NCBI GenBank assembly: GCA_001872285.1
Contig: MNXU01000030.1
Location: 1 to 63,360, forward strand
Source of the DNA: Betaproteobacteria bacterium CG2_30_68_42
Lineage (GTDB): Bacteria; Pseudomonadota; Gammaproteobacteria; Burkholderiales; Rhodocyclaceae
Direction of reading: 5' to 3'
DNA: 63,360 nucleotides
The notes below the pieces were generated by a model that had not been told where the DNA came from, made no database searches, and was given only the letters and a program-made list of their open reading frames with translations. Positions 44,954 to 59,970 of the stretch are shown here, piece by piece. Both the position numbers and the translations under genes were made by a program. Every line of letters begins with the position of its first letter. Positions within the stretch are counted from its first letter, which is position 1.

Positions 44954-47035
44954 ATGACCCGAATGACCAGAATGCTTCAGGCAGTGGCGATCGCCGTCTG
45001 CACGATCCTCGTCTCACCGGTCCGTGCCCAGGCCCCGGCCGCGAACAGCATCGACGCTCTGCAGGTCGGCAGGCACGCCGGCAGCGTCGTGCTCACGGTC
45101 ACCTTCAAGCAGCCGCTTTCCGCACCTCCCGGCTCCTTCACCGTGGCCAATCCGCCGCGCATCGCGTTCGATTTCCCGGATACGGCGAATGCGCTCGGGC
45201 GCAATGCGCAGACCGTCAATGAGGGCGAACTGCGCAGCCTGAACATCGTCCAGGCGGGCAACCGCACGCGCCTCGTGCTCAACCTCGGGCGGATGCTCGC
45301 CTTCGAGAGCCACGCCGACGGCAAGGTGCTGTCGGTGACTCTCTCCGAGGCGCCGGCAGTCGCCGCCGGAGCTCCGGTGACCCGCTTCGCGGAGGCCACG
45401 CCGGGCGAGGTGCGCCACAGCATCCGCGGGATCAATTTCCGCCGCGGCAAGGCCGGGGAAGGGCGGGTCGTGGTCGATCTGGCCGACTCCGGCACGGGGA
45501 TCGACATCCGGCAGCAGGGCCCGAACCTGGTGGTCGAGTTCATCGGTACCGAGGTTCCCGAAAACCTCCGGCGCAAGCTCGACGTGACCGACTTCGCCAC
45601 GCCGGTGACCAGCGTCACTACCGTGGAGCACGGACAGAACGTGCGCATGACCATCACCCCGACCGGTCTGTGGGAACACAACGCCTATCAGAGCGAGAAC
45701 GAGTTTGTGGTGGAGGTCAAGCGCATCGTCGAGGATCCCAACAAGCTGGTACAGGGCACGCGCGGGCGCTATCAGGGCGAGAAGCTGTCGCTCAACTTCC
45801 AGAACATCGACGTGCGGGCCGTGCTGCAGGTGATCGCCGACTTCACCAATTTCAACATCATTACCTCCGACACGGTGAGCGGCAACCTGACGCTGCGACT
45901 CAAGGACGTGCCGTGGGATCAGGCCCTCGACATCATCCTCCAGGCCAAGGGCCTGGACATGCGCAAGAACGGCAATGTCATCTGGATCGCACCGCGCGAC
46001 GAGATCGCCGGGCGCGAGAAGCTCGAGCTCGAGTCCCGTGCCCAGATCACCGATCTGGAGGCGCTGCGCACCGAGAGTTTCCAGCTCAACTACCACCATG
46101 CCAAGGAGGTGTCCGCATTCCTGATGTCCAAGGGGCAGACGGTCCTTTCCAAGCGCGGCAGCGCGCTGTTCGACGACCGCAGCAACAAGCTGTTCGTGAC
46201 CGATGTGGGGAGCCGGCTCGACGATGTGCGTCGCCTGATTCAGGAAATCGACATCGCGAAGCGCCAGGTCCTGATCGAGGCGCGGATCGTCCAGGCATCC
46301 GACACGTTCAGCAAGAATCTGGGCGTGCGCTTCGGCCTGAACGACATCACGCCGGGTGGCCATCGGTTGCTGGGCACCGACACGCGTTTCCTGGCGGGGG
46401 TCGCGCAACTGGGCGGGACGCTGGGTACGCTGGGCACGCAGCCGGGCGTGAGCCTGCCGTCCACCGCTGCCAGCCCGGGCCAGTTTTCCTTCACTCTGTT
46501 CAACAGTGCGGCGACCAAGTTCCTCAGCCTGGAAATCAGCGCTCTCGAATCCGACGGAAAAGGCAAGATCGTCGCCAGCCCGCGGGTGTTGACGGCCGAC
46601 CAGGTCGAGGCGCTGATCGAGCAGGGCGAGGAGATCCCCTACCTGCAGGCGTCGAGCTCCGGCGCGACCAATGTCGCGTTCAAGAAAGTCGTCCTGTCGC
46701 TCAAGGTCAAGCCCTCGATCACGCCGGACGGACGGATCCTGATGGCAGTGGATGTCAACAAGGATCAGCCGAATACGCGCAATACCGGCGGCTTCGGGGT
46801 GGCGATCGATACGCGCCACGTCAAGACCGAGGTGCTGGTCGAGAACGGCGGTACGGTGGTGATCGGCGGAATCTTCGAGGAGACCGTCCAGAACGCCGTT
46901 GCCAAGGTGCCGCTGCTCGGCGATCTTCCGGTGCTGGGAGCGCTGTTCCGCAGGAAGGACGACACCGACAACAAGAGCGAGCTGCTGGTGTTCCTGACTC
47001 CGCGCATCGTCAGCGAGGCCGCGACGTTGCGATAA
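44954..47035 (+). CDS. pilQ: type IV pilus secretin PilQ
   Basis: This 693-residue secretin has a signal peptide (cleavage after about residue 26, PVRAQA). Two AMIN domains follow (about residues 35-120 and 155-240), then the STN/N0 domain with LSLNFQNIDVRAVLQVIADF, an N1 domain, and the secretin barrel with ALESDGKGKIVASPRV and a VPLLGDLPVLGALFR end. It forms the outer-membrane pilus channel. A palindromic hairpin follows the stop. Confidence 0.95.
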   Translation: MTRMTRMLQAVAIAVCTILVSPVRAQAPAANSIDALQVGRHAGSVVLTVTFKQPLSAPPGSFTVANPPRIAFDFPDTANALGRNAQTVNEGELRSLNIVQAGNRTRLVLNLGRMLAFESHADGKVLSVTLSEAPAVAAGAPVTRFAEATPGEVRHSIRGINFRRGKAGEGRVVVDLADSGTGIDIRQQGPNLVVEFIGTEVPENLRRKLDVTDFATPVTSVTTVEHGQNVRMTITPTGLWEHNAYQSENEFVVEVKRIVEDPNKLVQGTRGRYQGEKLSLNFQNIDVRAVLQVIADFTNFNIITSDTVSGNLTLRLKDVPWDQALDIILQAKGLDMRKNGNVIWIAPRDEIAGREKLELESRAQITDLEALRTESFQLNYHHAKEVSAFLMSKGQTVLSKRGSALFDDRSNKLFVTDVGSRLDDVRRLIQEIDIAKRQVLIEARIVQASDTFSKNLGVRFGLNDITPGGHRLLGTDTRFLAGVAQLGGTLGTLGTQPGVSLPSTAASPGQFSFTLFNSAATKFLSLEISALESDGKGKIVASPRVLTADQVEALIEQGEEIPYLQASSSGATNVAFKKVVLSLKVKPSITPDGRILMAVDVNKDQPNTRNTGGFGVAIDTRHVKTEVLVENGGTVVIGGIFEETVQNAVAKVPLLGDLPVLGALFRRKDDTDNKSELLVFLTPRIVSEAATLR

Positions 47036-47053
47036 GGCGCGGCACCCTCGGAA

Positions 47054-47074
47054 AGGCCGGCCCTGCGCCGGCCT
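47054..47074 (+). terminator. hairpin after pilQ, weak terminator
   Basis: AGGCCGGC and GCCGGCCT form an 8-base perfect stem with a CCTGC loop in the pilQ-aroK gap. No T-run follows, so it may only partly reduce read-through into aroK. Confidence 0.4.
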
Positions 47075-47116
47075 GTTGCGCTGCGGCGCCGAACGCCGGA
47101 AGGTTAGAATGCGTGC

Positions 47117-47644
47117 GTGAACGCATGCGGCAACATCTACCTGGTCGGCATGATGGGCGCGGGCAAGACCACCATCGGCAAGCGGCTTGCGCGCATGCTC
47201 GCCAGGGATTTCGTCGACCTCGATCAGGAGCTGGAGCGGCGCACCGGCGTGCGCATTCCGGTGATCTTCGAGATCGAGGGTGAGGGCGGCTTCCGCGGCC
47301 GCGAAGCGCGCCTGCTGCACGAGCTTGCCGGCGAGCGCGATCTGGTGGTGGCGACCGGTGGCGGAGTCGTGCTCGATCCGGCGAATCGCACCTGCCTCGT
47401 GCGCAGCGGGATCGTCGTCTATCTGTCGGTCGCCCCGGACGTGCTTTGCGAGCGCACCCGCCGCGACCGGAACCGGCCTCTGCTCCAGGTCGCCGACCCG
47501 AAGCGGCGAATCGAGGAGCTGCATCGGTTCCGCGATCCGCTCTACCGTGAGGTCGCCGACATCGTCGTGGCGGGCACCCGCGCCGGGCCCGCGACGGTGG
47601 TGAGCCAGATCGAGAAGGAGATCAGGAGCCGATGCGAAGTGTGA
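47117..47644 (+). CDS. aroK: shikimate kinase
   Basis: This 175-residue P-loop kinase has [17 protein letters not shown] near residue 7 and [11 protein letters not shown] near 33. [12 protein letters not shown] lies near 58, with the shikimate-binding Arg, and [11 protein letters not shown] near 77. It phosphorylates shikimate in chorismate synthesis. It overlaps aroB by 13 bases. A TAGAAT box at 47105-47110 is a possible -10. Confidence 0.96.
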   Translation: MNACGNIYLVGMMGAGKTTIGKRLARMLARDFVDLDQELERRTGVRIPVIFEIEGEGGFRGREARLLHELAGERDLVVATGGGVVLDPANRTCLVRSGIVVYLSVAPDVLCERTRRDRNRPLLQVADPKRRIEELHRFRDPLYREVADIVVAGTRAGPATVVSQIEKEIRSRCEV

Positions 47645-48729
47645 CGGTCGAGCTCGGCAGCCGGTCCTACCCGATCCACATCGGGCGCGGACTGCTCTCG
47701 TGCGCGGAGCTGCTCCTCGCGCGCATGTCCGTGCCGCGTGCGGTGGTGGTCAGCAACGAGGTGGTCGCGCCCCTATACCTGGATCGCCTGGTCACTGCGT
47801 TGCGGGGCGCAGGCGTCGACGTGAGCACGCTGGTGCTTCCCGACGGCGAAATCCACAAGGACCGGGCGAGCCTCGATGCGATCCATGACGCCCTGCTGGC
47901 CGGGTGCGCCGAACGCTCGACCACGCTGATCGCATTGGGAGGGGGAGTGACCGGGGATGTCGCCGGCTTCGCCGCGGCCACCTACCAGCGCGGCATGCCC
48001 TTCATCCAGGTGCCGACCACGCTGCTCGCGCAGGTCGACTCCTCGGTGGGCGGAAAGACCGGCATCAATCACCCGCTCGGCAAGAACATGATCGGTGCAT
48101 TCCACCAGCCCCGGTTGGTGCTCGCCGACCTCGATACGCTCGATACCCTGCCCGAGCGCGAGCTGAAGGCGGGGCTGGCGGAGGTGATCAAGTACGGGCT
48201 GATCCGCGACCGGGAGTTCCTCGCCTGGCTGGAAGAAAACGTCGAGCGGCTCACTGCGCGCGAGGCCGAGGCACTCGCCTTCGCCATCGAGCGCTCGTGC
48301 ATCGACAAGGCGCAAGTGGTGGCAGCCGACGAGACCGAGTCGGGCCTGCGCGCGATCCTCAATTTCGGCCACAGCTTCGGCCACGCGATCGAAGCCGGCG
48401 CGGGCTATGGGGTCTGGCTGCACGGCGAGGCGGTGGCCGCGGGGACGATGATGGCGGCGGAACTCTCGCACCGGATCGGCTGGCTGGATGCGGCGGATGT
48501 CGCGCGCATCGAGTCGCTGCTTCGTCGCGCCGGGCTTCCGGTCCGCGGTCCCGCGCTCGGTGTCGATCGCTACCTCGATCTGATGAGCCATGACAAGAAG
48601 ATGGAGGCCGGACGGCTGCGGCTGGTTCTGCTGGCCCGGATCGGCGAAGCGCTCGTCCATGCCGGCGCGCCGGAGGCCGAAATCCGCGCGGCGATCGCCG
48701 CGCGCAGCGCCGACCATTCCCGTCAATGA
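47632..48729 (+). CDS. aroB: 3-dehydroquinate synthase
   Basis: This 365-residue NAD/metal enzyme starts [28 protein letters not shown] is the NAD loop, followed by [19 protein letters not shown] with the substrate Lys. The metal ligands are [10 protein letters not shown] (Glu), [12 protein letters not shown] (His) and LHGEAVAAG (His). It is the second step of the shikimate pathway. Confidence 0.96.
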   Translation: MRSVTVELGSRSYPIHIGRGLLSCAELLLARMSVPRAVVVSNEVVAPLYLDRLVTALRGAGVDVSTLVLPDGEIHKDRASLDAIHDALLAGCAERSTTLIALGGGVTGDVAGFAAATYQRGMPFIQVPTTLLAQVDSSVGGKTGINHPLGKNMIGAFHQPRLVLADLDTLDTLPERELKAGLAEVIKYGLIRDREFLAWLEENVERLTAREAEALAFAIERSCIDKAQVVAADETESGLRAILNFGHSFGHAIEAGAGYGVWLHGEAVAAGTMMAAELSHRIGWLDAADVARIESLLRRAGLPVRGPALGVDRYLDLMSHDKKMEAGRLRLVLLARIGEALVHAGAPEAEIRAAIAARSADHSRQ

Positions 48730-48732
48730 AGG

Positions 48733-48806
48733 TTACGAGTTTCAAGTTCCAGGTTTCAAGTTCCGGGAACTCTACCCAAACCGCGGTACCTGAAACCTGA
48801 AACCGG
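48733..48806. repeat. dispersed intergenic repeat, aroB/dgt gap
   Basis: TTTCAAGTTCCAGGTTTCAA then GTTCC on the left and CCTGAAACCTGAAACC on the right share the unit of the other gaps. CAGGTTTC (48750-48757) pairs with GAAACCTG (48792-48799). Confidence 0.65.
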
Positions 48807-48816
48807 CTTCTTGAGG

Positions 48817-49938
48817 ATGAACGCACTTCAACCCTATGCGGCGAGCGAGGAGAACTCGCGTGGCCGCATCCATGCCGAGGAAGCCCCGGCCGAGCGCGGG
48901 CAGTTCCAGCGCGATCGCGACCGCATCGTCCATTGCACCGCTTTCCGGCGCCTCGAATACAAGACCCAGGTCTTCGTCAACCACGAGGGCGACCTGTTCC
49001 GAACGCGGTTGACCCACAGTCTGGAGGTCGCCCAGATCTCGCGCGGCGTCGCCCGCGCGCTCGGACTGAACGAGGATCTGGCCGAGGCGATCGCGCTCGC
49101 CCACGATCTCGGCCACACGCCTTTCGGCCACGCCGGGCAGGACGCGCTCGACGCGTGCATGCGCGCGCATGGCGGCTTCGAGCACAACCTCCAGTCGCTG
49201 CGCATCGTCGATGTGCTGGAGGAACGCTACGGTGCGTTCGACGGACTGAACCTGTGCTACGAGACGCGGGAAGGGATCCTCAAGCACTGCTCGGCGGCCA
49301 ACGCGCGCGCACTCGGCGAGCTCGGGCGCCGTTTCCTGGAGAAGCGCCAGCCTTCCCTCGAAGCCCAGGTGTGCAACCTGGCCGACGAGATCGCCTACAA
49401 CAACCACGACGTCGACGACGGCCTGCGGGCCGGGCTGATCACGGTCGAGGAACTGGAGACCGTGCCGGTCTTCGCACGCCATGTCGCCACCGTGCGCGCC
49501 GCCTTTCCCTCGATCGGGCAGAGGCGGCTGATCCACGAGACCGTCCGGCGCATGATCAATACCCTGGTGCTGGATCTCGTCGGGGAGACGCGGCGGCGCA
49601 TCGGCCTCGCGCAACCCGACTCGCTCGAAGCGGTGCGCGGCTGCGCGCCGCTCGCAGCCTTCGGCGCGCAATTACGCGCGGAGCAGAACGTGCTGAAGGC
49701 ATTCCTGAACGAGCACCTCTACCACCACTACCGCGTGCGCCGGATGACGGCCAAGGCCCGGCGCATCGTCGCCGAGCTGTTCGAGGCCTTCGCCGGCGAT
49801 CCCCGCATGCTGCCGCGACAGTACCAGGAGCGCGCGCGTGAGGATTGCTTCCGCACCGTCGCCGACTACATCGCCGGCATGACGGACCGCTACGCGATCG
49901 CCGAACACCGCCGCCTGTTCGCGGTGGGCGAGATCTGA
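48817..49938 (+). CDS. dgt: deoxyguanosinetriphosphate triphosphohydrolase-like protein
   Basis: This HD-domain protein of about 373 residues has [23 protein letters not shown] near the N-terminus (two adjoining conserved parts) and the HD metal ligands [10 protein letters not shown] and [15 protein letters not shown] third set is [16 protein letters not shown]. It hydrolyses dNTPs to nucleosides and triphosphate. I took the ATG at 48817; a TTG two codons upstream is an alternative. Confidence 0.9.
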   Translation: MNALQPYAASEENSRGRIHAEEAPAERGQFQRDRDRIVHCTAFRRLEYKTQVFVNHEGDLFRTRLTHSLEVAQISRGVARALGLNEDLAEAIALAHDLGHTPFGHAGQDALDACMRAHGGFEHNLQSLRIVDVLEERYGAFDGLNLCYETREGILKHCSAANARALGELGRRFLEKRQPSLEAQVCNLADEIAYNNHDVDDGLRAGLITVEELETVPVFARHVATVRAAFPSIGQRRLIHETVRRMINTLVLDLVGETRRRIGLAQPDSLEAVRGCAPLAAFGAQLRAEQNVLKAFLNEHLYHHYRVRRMTAKARRIVAELFEAFAGDPRMLPRQYQERAREDCFRTVADYIAGMTDRYAIAEHRRLFAVGEI

Positions 49939-49941
49939 CCG

Positions 49942-50871
49942 GTGGTCGATCGGCAGGCTCGTCCGAGCGAGGGCGCCGGGACGCCCGCGAGGCTCGCCTG
50001 GGCGCTCGCCGCGACCGCGGCGTTCGGCGTGGTGGAGCTGGCGGCGGGCTGGTGGGCGGGCTCGCTCGCACTGATGGGCGATGCCGGCCACATGGCCACC
50101 GACGCGGTGGCCCTGGGCATCGCCCTGCTCGCCGCGCGCATGGCCGCCGCGCCGCCCTCCCGGCGGCACACCTACGGACTGGCCCGCGCGGAGTTCGTCG
50201 CCGCCTTCGTCAATGGGCTGACGATGCTCGCGTTGGTCGCCGGGCTCGCCGCCGCCGCGGTGCGGCGCCTGCACGATCCCACGCCGGTCGAGGGCGGTGC
50301 GGTCGCGGTGGTGGCCTTCATCGGCCTGCTGGTGAATCTCGCGGTGGCGGGTCTGCTGCATCAGCACGGGGAGGAAGGCGCCGATCTCAACCGCAAGGCG
50401 GCCCTGCTTCACGTGCTGGGGGATGCGCTGGGCTCGGTGGCTGCGCTCGCGGCCGGCGTGATCGTCGCCGTGACCGGCTGGCTGTGGGCCGACCCGGCGC
50501 TCTCGCTGGCGATCGGGGTGCTGATCCTGGTGTCGAGCCTGCGCCTGCTGCGCCAGGCCCTCCACGCCCTCATGGAGGGCGCGCCGCTGTCGCTGGACGT
50601 CGGCGAACTGGGACGCGCGCTGGCCGCGGTGCCGAACGTGCGCGGCGTCCATGACCTGCATGTCTGGTCGATCGCGAGCGCCCGCGTCGTGCTCACAGCG
50701 CACGTGGTCGTGGCCGAGCTCGGCCGCTGGGAGGACACCCGCGTGGCGCTGGAGGGCCTGTGCCGCGACCGCTTCGGCATCGGCCACACGACCTTCCAGC
50801 CCGAGACCGGTGTGCGCGCGATGACCTACGCGCCGCGTGCCCCGAACCCGGCGCAGCGCCCGGACGCTTGA
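49942..50871 (+). CDS. cation diffusion facilitator (CzcD/ZitB-like)
   Basis: This 309-residue protein has six hydrophobic segments. The metal site is in [14 protein letters not shown] (Asp and His-x3-Asp of TM2) and [12 protein letters not shown] (His-x3-Asp of TM5), the zinc-type arrangement. The loop after TM4 is short with HQHGEE. A C-terminal cytoplasmic ferredoxin-like domain has [17 protein letters not shown]. It exports Zn/Cd/Co-type ions by proton exchange. GTG start 4 bases after the dgt stop. Confidence 0.9.
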   Translation: MVDRQARPSEGAGTPARLAWALAATAAFGVVELAAGWWAGSLALMGDAGHMATDAVALGIALLAARMAAAPPSRRHTYGLARAEFVAAFVNGLTMLALVAGLAAAAVRRLHDPTPVEGGAVAVVAFIGLLVNLAVAGLLHQHGEEGADLNRKAALLHVLGDALGSVAALAAGVIVAVTGWLWADPALSLAIGVLILVSSLRLLRQALHALMEGAPLSLDVGELGRALAAVPNVRGVHDLHVWSIASARVVLTAHVVVAELGRWEDTRVALEGLCRDRFGIGHTTFQPETGVRAMTYAPRAPNPAQRPDA

Positions 50872-50896
50872 TGCTCCCGCCGGTTGCGGGTAAATT
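50868..50896 (+). promoter_or_regulatory. gltBp: sigma-70 promoter of gltBD
   Basis: TTGATG and TAAATT are separated by 17 bases and overlap the end of the cation transporter gene. Transcription would begin near 50903, giving a leader of about 97 bases that contains the terminator at 50927-50960. Confidence 0.55.
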
Positions 50897-50926
50897 ACGT
50901 CGCGCGCCCCGAGGGGTTGCCGGACA

Positions 50927-50960
50927 GGCCGGCGGGAGGTCTTGCCCCGCCGGCCTTTTT
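50927..50960 (+). terminator. perfect intrinsic terminator in the gltB leader
   Basis: GGCCGGCGGG and CCCGCCGGCC form a 10-base perfect stem with a 9-base loop followed by five T. It could end the dgt-transporter transcript. Because a promoter candidate lies just upstream of it, it may also attenuate gltBD. Confidence 0.85.
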
Positions 50961-50999
50961 CCGCCGCCGCGCCAGGCGGTTCGCTTCGAGATTTCAGAG

Positions 51000-55640
<4,641 letters not shown>

Positions 55641-55701
55641 CGCGGTTTGAAACGTTGCGTGCGGGTTCGCCCGCGCGAGGAATGCACAGGAGTCGTTGCA
55701 G

Positions 55702-57132
55702 ATGGGCAAGCCCACGGGATTTCTCGAGTACCAGCGGCTGAGCGAGGCCTACCGGCCGGTCGCCGAACGGTTGAAGCACTTCCACGAGTTCATCGAAGCG
55801 CTCGCCGACGAACAGGCGAAGCTGCAGGGCGCGCGCTGCATGGATTGCGGCATCCCGTTCTGCAGCAACGGCTGCCCGGTGAACAACATCATCCCGGACT
55901 GGAACGACCTCACCTACCGCGGGCGATATCGCGAGGCGCTCGAGGTGCTGCATTCGACCAACAACTTCCCGGAGTTCACCGGGCGCATCTGCCCCGCGCC
56001 GTGCGAGGCCGCCTGCACCCTGAACATCAACGACGATGCGGTCGGCATCAAGTCGATCGAGCACTTCCTCATCGACAAGGGATGGGCCGAAGGCTGGGTC
56101 GCCGCACGGCCGCCGCAACGCAGGACGGGCAAGCGCGCCGCAGTCGCAGGATCGGGACCGGCGGGGCTCGCCTGCGCGCAACAGCTCGCGCGCGCCGGCC
56201 ACGAGGTCGTGGTGTTCGAGAAAAACGACCGCATCGGCGGGCTGCTGCGTTACGGCATCCCGGACTTCAAGCTCGACAAGCGGCTCATCGACCGGCGGAT
56301 CGAACAGATGCGCGCGGAAGGCGTCGCGTTCCGCACCGGACAGGAGGTCGGCGGCAATCTTCCGGCGGAGCGGCTGCTGCGCGAGTTCGACGCCCTGGTG
56401 CTCTCCGGCGGCGCGCAGCGGCCGCGCGATCTGCCGGTGCCGGGGCGGGAGCTCGCCGGGGTACACTTCGCGATGGAGTTCCTGCCCCAGCAGAACCGGG
56501 TCGTCGCCGGGGACCGCGTCGAAGGGCAGATCAGCGCAGCCGGAAAGCATGTCGTGGTCATCGGCGGGGGGGATACCGGCTCGGACTGCGTGGGCACCTC
56601 GAACCGACAGGGCGCGGCATCGGTCACCCAGCTCGAACTGCTGCCGTGTCCGCCCGCCCGCGAGAACAAGCCACTGGTGTGGCCCGACTGGCCGACCAAG
56701 CTGCGCAGCTCGAGCTCGCACGAGGAGGGCTGCATGCGCGACTGGTCGGTCGCCACCAAGGCGTTCCTCGGATCGCAGGGGCGCGTCGAGCGGGTCCGCG
56801 CGGTGCGCCTGGAATGGAAGGGCGGCCGGATGAGCGAGATCGCGGGCTCCGAGTTCGAGCTGCCGGCCGAACTCGTGCTGCTGGCGATGGGTTTCCTCGG
56901 CCCGCGGCTCGAAGGCATCGCGGACGAACTTGGGGTGGAGCAGGACGCCCGCAGCAACGTCAAGGCGGCCACCGACGGTCCCGGCGCCTACCGGAGCTCG
57001 AATCCGAAGGTGTTCGCCGCGGGCGACATGCGCCGCGGCCAGTCGCTCGTGGTGTGGGCGATTCGCGAGGGGCGCCAGTGCGCGCGCGCCGTCGATGAAT
57101 TCCTGATGGGCTCCACCCTGCTGCCGCGCTGA
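55702..57132 (+). CDS. gltD: glutamate synthase (NADPH) small subunit
   Basis: This 476-residue subunit has N-terminal Fe-S cysteines ([14 protein letters not shown] and CPAPCEAAC), an FAD loop [14 protein letters not shown] near residue 150 and the NADPH loop [14 protein letters not shown] near 290. The end LLAMGFLGP and [19 protein letters not shown] is standard. It passes electrons from NADPH to GltB. An AGGAG site precedes the ATG at 55702. Confidence 0.97.
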   Translation: MGKPTGFLEYQRLSEAYRPVAERLKHFHEFIEALADEQAKLQGARCMDCGIPFCSNGCPVNNIIPDWNDLTYRGRYREALEVLHSTNNFPEFTGRICPAPCEAACTLNINDDAVGIKSIEHFLIDKGWAEGWVAARPPQRRTGKRAAVAGSGPAGLACAQQLARAGHEVVVFEKNDRIGGLLRYGIPDFKLDKRLIDRRIEQMRAEGVAFRTGQEVGGNLPAERLLREFDALVLSGGAQRPRDLPVPGRELAGVHFAMEFLPQQNRVVAGDRVEGQISAAGKHVVVIGGGDTGSDCVGTSNRQGAASVTQLELLPCPPARENKPLVWPDWPTKLRSSSSHEEGCMRDWSVATKAFLGSQGRVERVRAVRLEWKGGRMSEIAGSEFELPAELVLLAMGFLGPRLEGIADELGVEQDARSNVKAATDGPGAYRSSNPKVFAAGDMRRGQSLVVWAIREGRQCARAVDEFLMGSTLLPR

Positions 57133-57153
57133 TCAACGCGCACGCGCCGCCCG

Positions 57154-58341
57154 TCACCGCAACAGCGCGAGCGTGTGGCGCGCGATCATCCATTCCTCGT
57201 TGGTCGGGATCACCAGCACGGCGATGCGGCTTTCTGCCGTGCTGATGACGACGGCATCGGCGGCGTTCGCCCGCGCATCCAGTTCGATGCCCAGCCAGGT
57301 CGAATCGCGGCACACCCGCTCGCGCACCGGGGCGGCATGCTCGCCGATGCCTGCCGTGAACACCAGCGCATCCAGGCCGCCCAGGGCCGCCGCGAGCGAA
57401 CCCAGCTCGCGCACGATGCGGTAGCAGAACAGCTCCACTGCCTCGCGTGCGTGCGGCGCGTCCGAGGCGAGCAGGCTGCGCATGTCCTGCGAGAGGCCCG
57501 ATACCCCGAGCAGCCCGGATTGCTCGTAGAGCAGCCGTTCGAGCCGCTCGCGGTCCATGCCCTTGTAGCGCATCAGGTGGAGCAGCACGCCGGGATCGAT
57601 GGCCCCGGTGCGCGTTCCCATCATCAGACCGTCGAGCGCGGTGAAGCCCGTGGTGGTGGCGACGCTCGCACGCGAGCGCATCGCGCACATCGAAGCGCCG
57701 TTGCCCAGGTGGGCGACGACGACCCGGCCCCCGGCACGCTCTCCGAGGTGCCGCGGCAGGACATGCGCGATGTACTCGTAGGACAGGCCGTGGAAGCCGT
57801 AGCGGCGGATGCCTTCGGCGGCGAGCGCGCGCGGCAGCGCGAAGGCAGTGGCGAGCGGCGGCTGGGTGGCGTGGAAGCCGGTGTCGAAGCAGGCCACCTG
57901 CGGCACATCGGGCTGCAATGCGGCGAGCGCCCGGATCGCCGCGAGGTTGTAGGGCTGGTGCAGCGGCGCGAGCGGGATGAAGTTGCTCAGCGCATCGACG
58001 AGCGCCGGCGTCAGGCGCACCGGCTCGGCGTAACGTCCTCCGCCATGGACCACCCGGTGGCCGGCGGCGAGCAGGCGCGCACCGCCCTCGTGCGCTTCCA
58101 GCCAGCGCAGCAGGAAGTCCAGCGCCTCGTGATGCTGGGATTCGACCGTGCCCGCAGCCGGCAGGGCGGCCTCGGCGATCGCACGCCCGGTGGCATCCTT
58201 CGCGTGAAGCCTGGGCTGCGCCCCGATGCCCTCGATCTGCCCGGAAAGCTGCGCGAACTCGCGAAGCTCGGGATCAAGGCCGAAGAGCGCGAACTTGATG
58301 CTCGATGAGCCGGCGTTGAGGACCAGCAGGGAGGGGATCAT
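57154..58341 (-). CDS. ackA: acetate kinase
   Basis: This 395-residue acyl-phosphate kinase starts [14 protein letters not shown]. It has GHRVVHGGG with the Arg-His pair, [23 protein letters not shown] with the catalytic His, and [11 protein letters not shown]. The adenine side is [15 protein letters not shown] and the end [11 protein letters not shown]. It makes ATP from acetyl phosphate or the reverse. It is downstream of a phosphate acyltransferase gene with a 45-base gap and runs convergently into gltD. Confidence 0.95.
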   Translation of the reverse strand: MIPSLLVLNAGSSSIKFALFGLDPELREFAQLSGQIEGIGAQPRLHAKDATGRAIAEAALPAAGTVESQHHEALDFLLRWLEAHEGGARLLAAGHRVVHGGGRYAEPVRLTPALVDALSNFIPLAPLHQPYNLAAIRALAALQPDVPQVACFDTGFHATQPPLATAFALPRALAAEGIRRYGFHGLSYEYIAHVLPRHLGERAGGRVVVAHLGNGASMCAMRSRASVATTTGFTALDGLMMGTRTGAIDPGVLLHLMRYKGMDRERLERLLYEQSGLLGVSGLSQDMRSLLASDAPHAREAVELFCYRIVRELGSLAAALGGLDALVFTAGIGEHAAPVRERVCRDSTWLGIELDARANAADAVVISTAESRIAVLVIPTNEEWMIARHTLALLR

Positions 58342-58343
58342 TT

Positions 58344-58370
58344 CAGAGGACGGAGGACGGAGGTCACGGA
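58344..58370. repeat. short GGACGGA tandem, pta/ackA gap
   Basis: CAGAGGACGGAGGACGGAGG contains two and a half 7-base GGACGGA units in the gap between two co-oriented genes. It is unlike the GAAACCTG family of other gaps. Confidence 0.45.
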
Positions 58371-58386
58371 GCCGTCTGCGTGCTGC

Positions 58387-59817
58387 TCATGCCGCCGTGA
58401 TCCGTTGCCTCCGCCCCGCGTGGGCGATCAGCGTGGCGATCGCGCACGAGGCGGCGCGGGTCTGGGCGGTGTCCGCGCGGCTGGTGAGCACGATGGGCAC
58501 CTGGGCCCCGAGGACGATGCCGGCGGAAGCGGCGCTGGCGAGATACTCGAGCTGCTTGGCGAGCATGTTGCCCGACTCGATGTCCGGCACCAGCAGGATG
58601 TCCGCCTGGCCCGCCACCACGCTCCTGATGCCCTTGGTGCGGGCGGCGACCATGGAGATGGCATTGTCGAAGGCGAGCGGACCGTCGAGCAGTGCGCCGG
58701 TGATCTGGCCGCGGTCGGCCATCTTGCACAGGGCGGCGGCGTCCAGGGTCGCGCGCATCTTCGAGGTGACCGTCTCGACCGCCGCCAGGATCGCCACCTT
58801 GGGCTCCGGGATCGCCAGGATGTGCGCGAGGTCGATCGCGTTCTGAACGATGTCGACCTTGTCCTCCAGCGACGGCTCGATGTTCACCGCGGCGTCGGTG
58901 ATCATCAGCAGCCGCGGATAGGTCGGCACGTCCATCAGGAAGACGTGGCTGATCCGCCGCTCGGTGCGCAGCCCGGTCTGCGTGGCGACCACCTCGGCCA
59001 TCAGCTCGTCGGTGTGCAGCGACCCCTTCATGATCGCCTCGGCCTGGCCGCTGCGCGCGAGCTGCACCGCCATCGCGGCTGCGGCGTGGCTGTGCGGCGC
59101 ATCGATGAGGGAACAGCCGGCGAGGTCCAGCATCAGCTCCTCGGCGAGCGCGCGGATCCTGCGCTCGGGGCCGACCAGGATGGGGACGACCAAATCCTCG
59201 TCACGCGCCGCGAGCGCACCCTTCAGGGCTTCGGCGTCGCACGGGTGGACGACCGCCATCGGGATCGACTCGATGCCCTTCGCGCGCTCGATGAGATGCC
59301 GGTAGCGCAGTTCGCGATCGGCGACGATCAGCGCGGGCAAGGCCTTGCGCGGGCGCCTGATCTTCTCGGTCGGTGCGAGCACCTCGGCGGTGCCGCGGAT
59401 CACCTTGAGGCCGTCCTGATTGACGCACAGGCAATCGAAGAGAATGTGATGGTTGTGGTCGAACTTCTGCTTGCAGGTCACGGTGACGGTGATCGTGTCG
59501 CCGATCACCACCGGGCGCGAGAAGTGAAGCGTCTGGTCGATGTAGATCGTGCCCGGTCCGGGAAACTGCGTGCCGAGCACGGTGGAGATCAGCGCGCCGC
59601 CCCACATGCCATGGGCGATTACCTCGCGGAACAGGCTGGAGGCCGCATATTCCGGATCGACGTGGGCGGGATTGACGTCGCCCGACATGATCGCGAAGAG
59701 CTGGATGTCCTCGGGTCGCAGCGTGCGCGTGAGCATCGCCGCGTCGCCGACCCGGATCTCTTCGTAGGTGCGGTTCTCGATGAATTGCGACAGCGTCGCC
59801 GGGCGCACCGGGTCCAT
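58387..59817 (-). CDS. bifunctional MaoC-like enoyl-CoA hydratase / phosphate acyltransferase
   Basis: This 476-residue fusion has an N-terminal MaoC hot-dog domain, about residues 18-150, with [18 protein letters not shown] as the hydratase motif and [18 protein letters not shown] domain (about 170-470) follows, with [35 protein letters not shown] (two parts) and [19 protein letters not shown]. It should convert an acyl-CoA to acyl phosphate for the adjacent acetate kinase. The true acyl chain is uncertain. ATG 59817 chosen; the frame is open 21 codons further upstream. Confidence 0.9.
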   Translation of the reverse strand: MDPVRPATLSQFIENRTYEEIRVGDAAMLTRTLRPEDIQLFAIMSGDVNPAHVDPEYAASSLFREVIAHGMWGGALISTVLGTQFPGPGTIYIDQTLHFSRPVVIGDTITVTVTCKQKFDHNHHILFDCLCVNQDGLKVIRGTAEVLAPTEKIRRPRKALPALIVADRELRYRHLIERAKGIESIPMAVVHPCDAEALKGALAARDEDLVVPILVGPERRIRALAEELMLDLAGCSLIDAPHSHAAAAMAVQLARSGQAEAIMKGSLHTDELMAEVVATQTGLRTERRISHVFLMDVPTYPRLLMITDAAVNIEPSLEDKVDIVQNAIDLAHILAIPEPKVAILAAVETVTSKMRATLDAAALCKMADRGQITGALLDGPLAFDNAISMVAARTKGIRSVVAGQADILLVPDIESGNMLAKQLEYLASAASAGIVLGAQVPIVLTSRADTAQTRAASCAIATLIAHAGRRQRITAA

Positions 59818-59970
59818 GGGTCGGGGATCGCAGCGGGGATCGGAAGGTTTGCTGAATGTCACTGGATGTCGCGCCCGCATTGTACACGCCGCCGGTCAGC
59901 GCCACGAACCCACGTGACGCAATTCGCAACCGAGGCCTGCATGCCGGTGGATAATGTCGTCACCTTGGTC

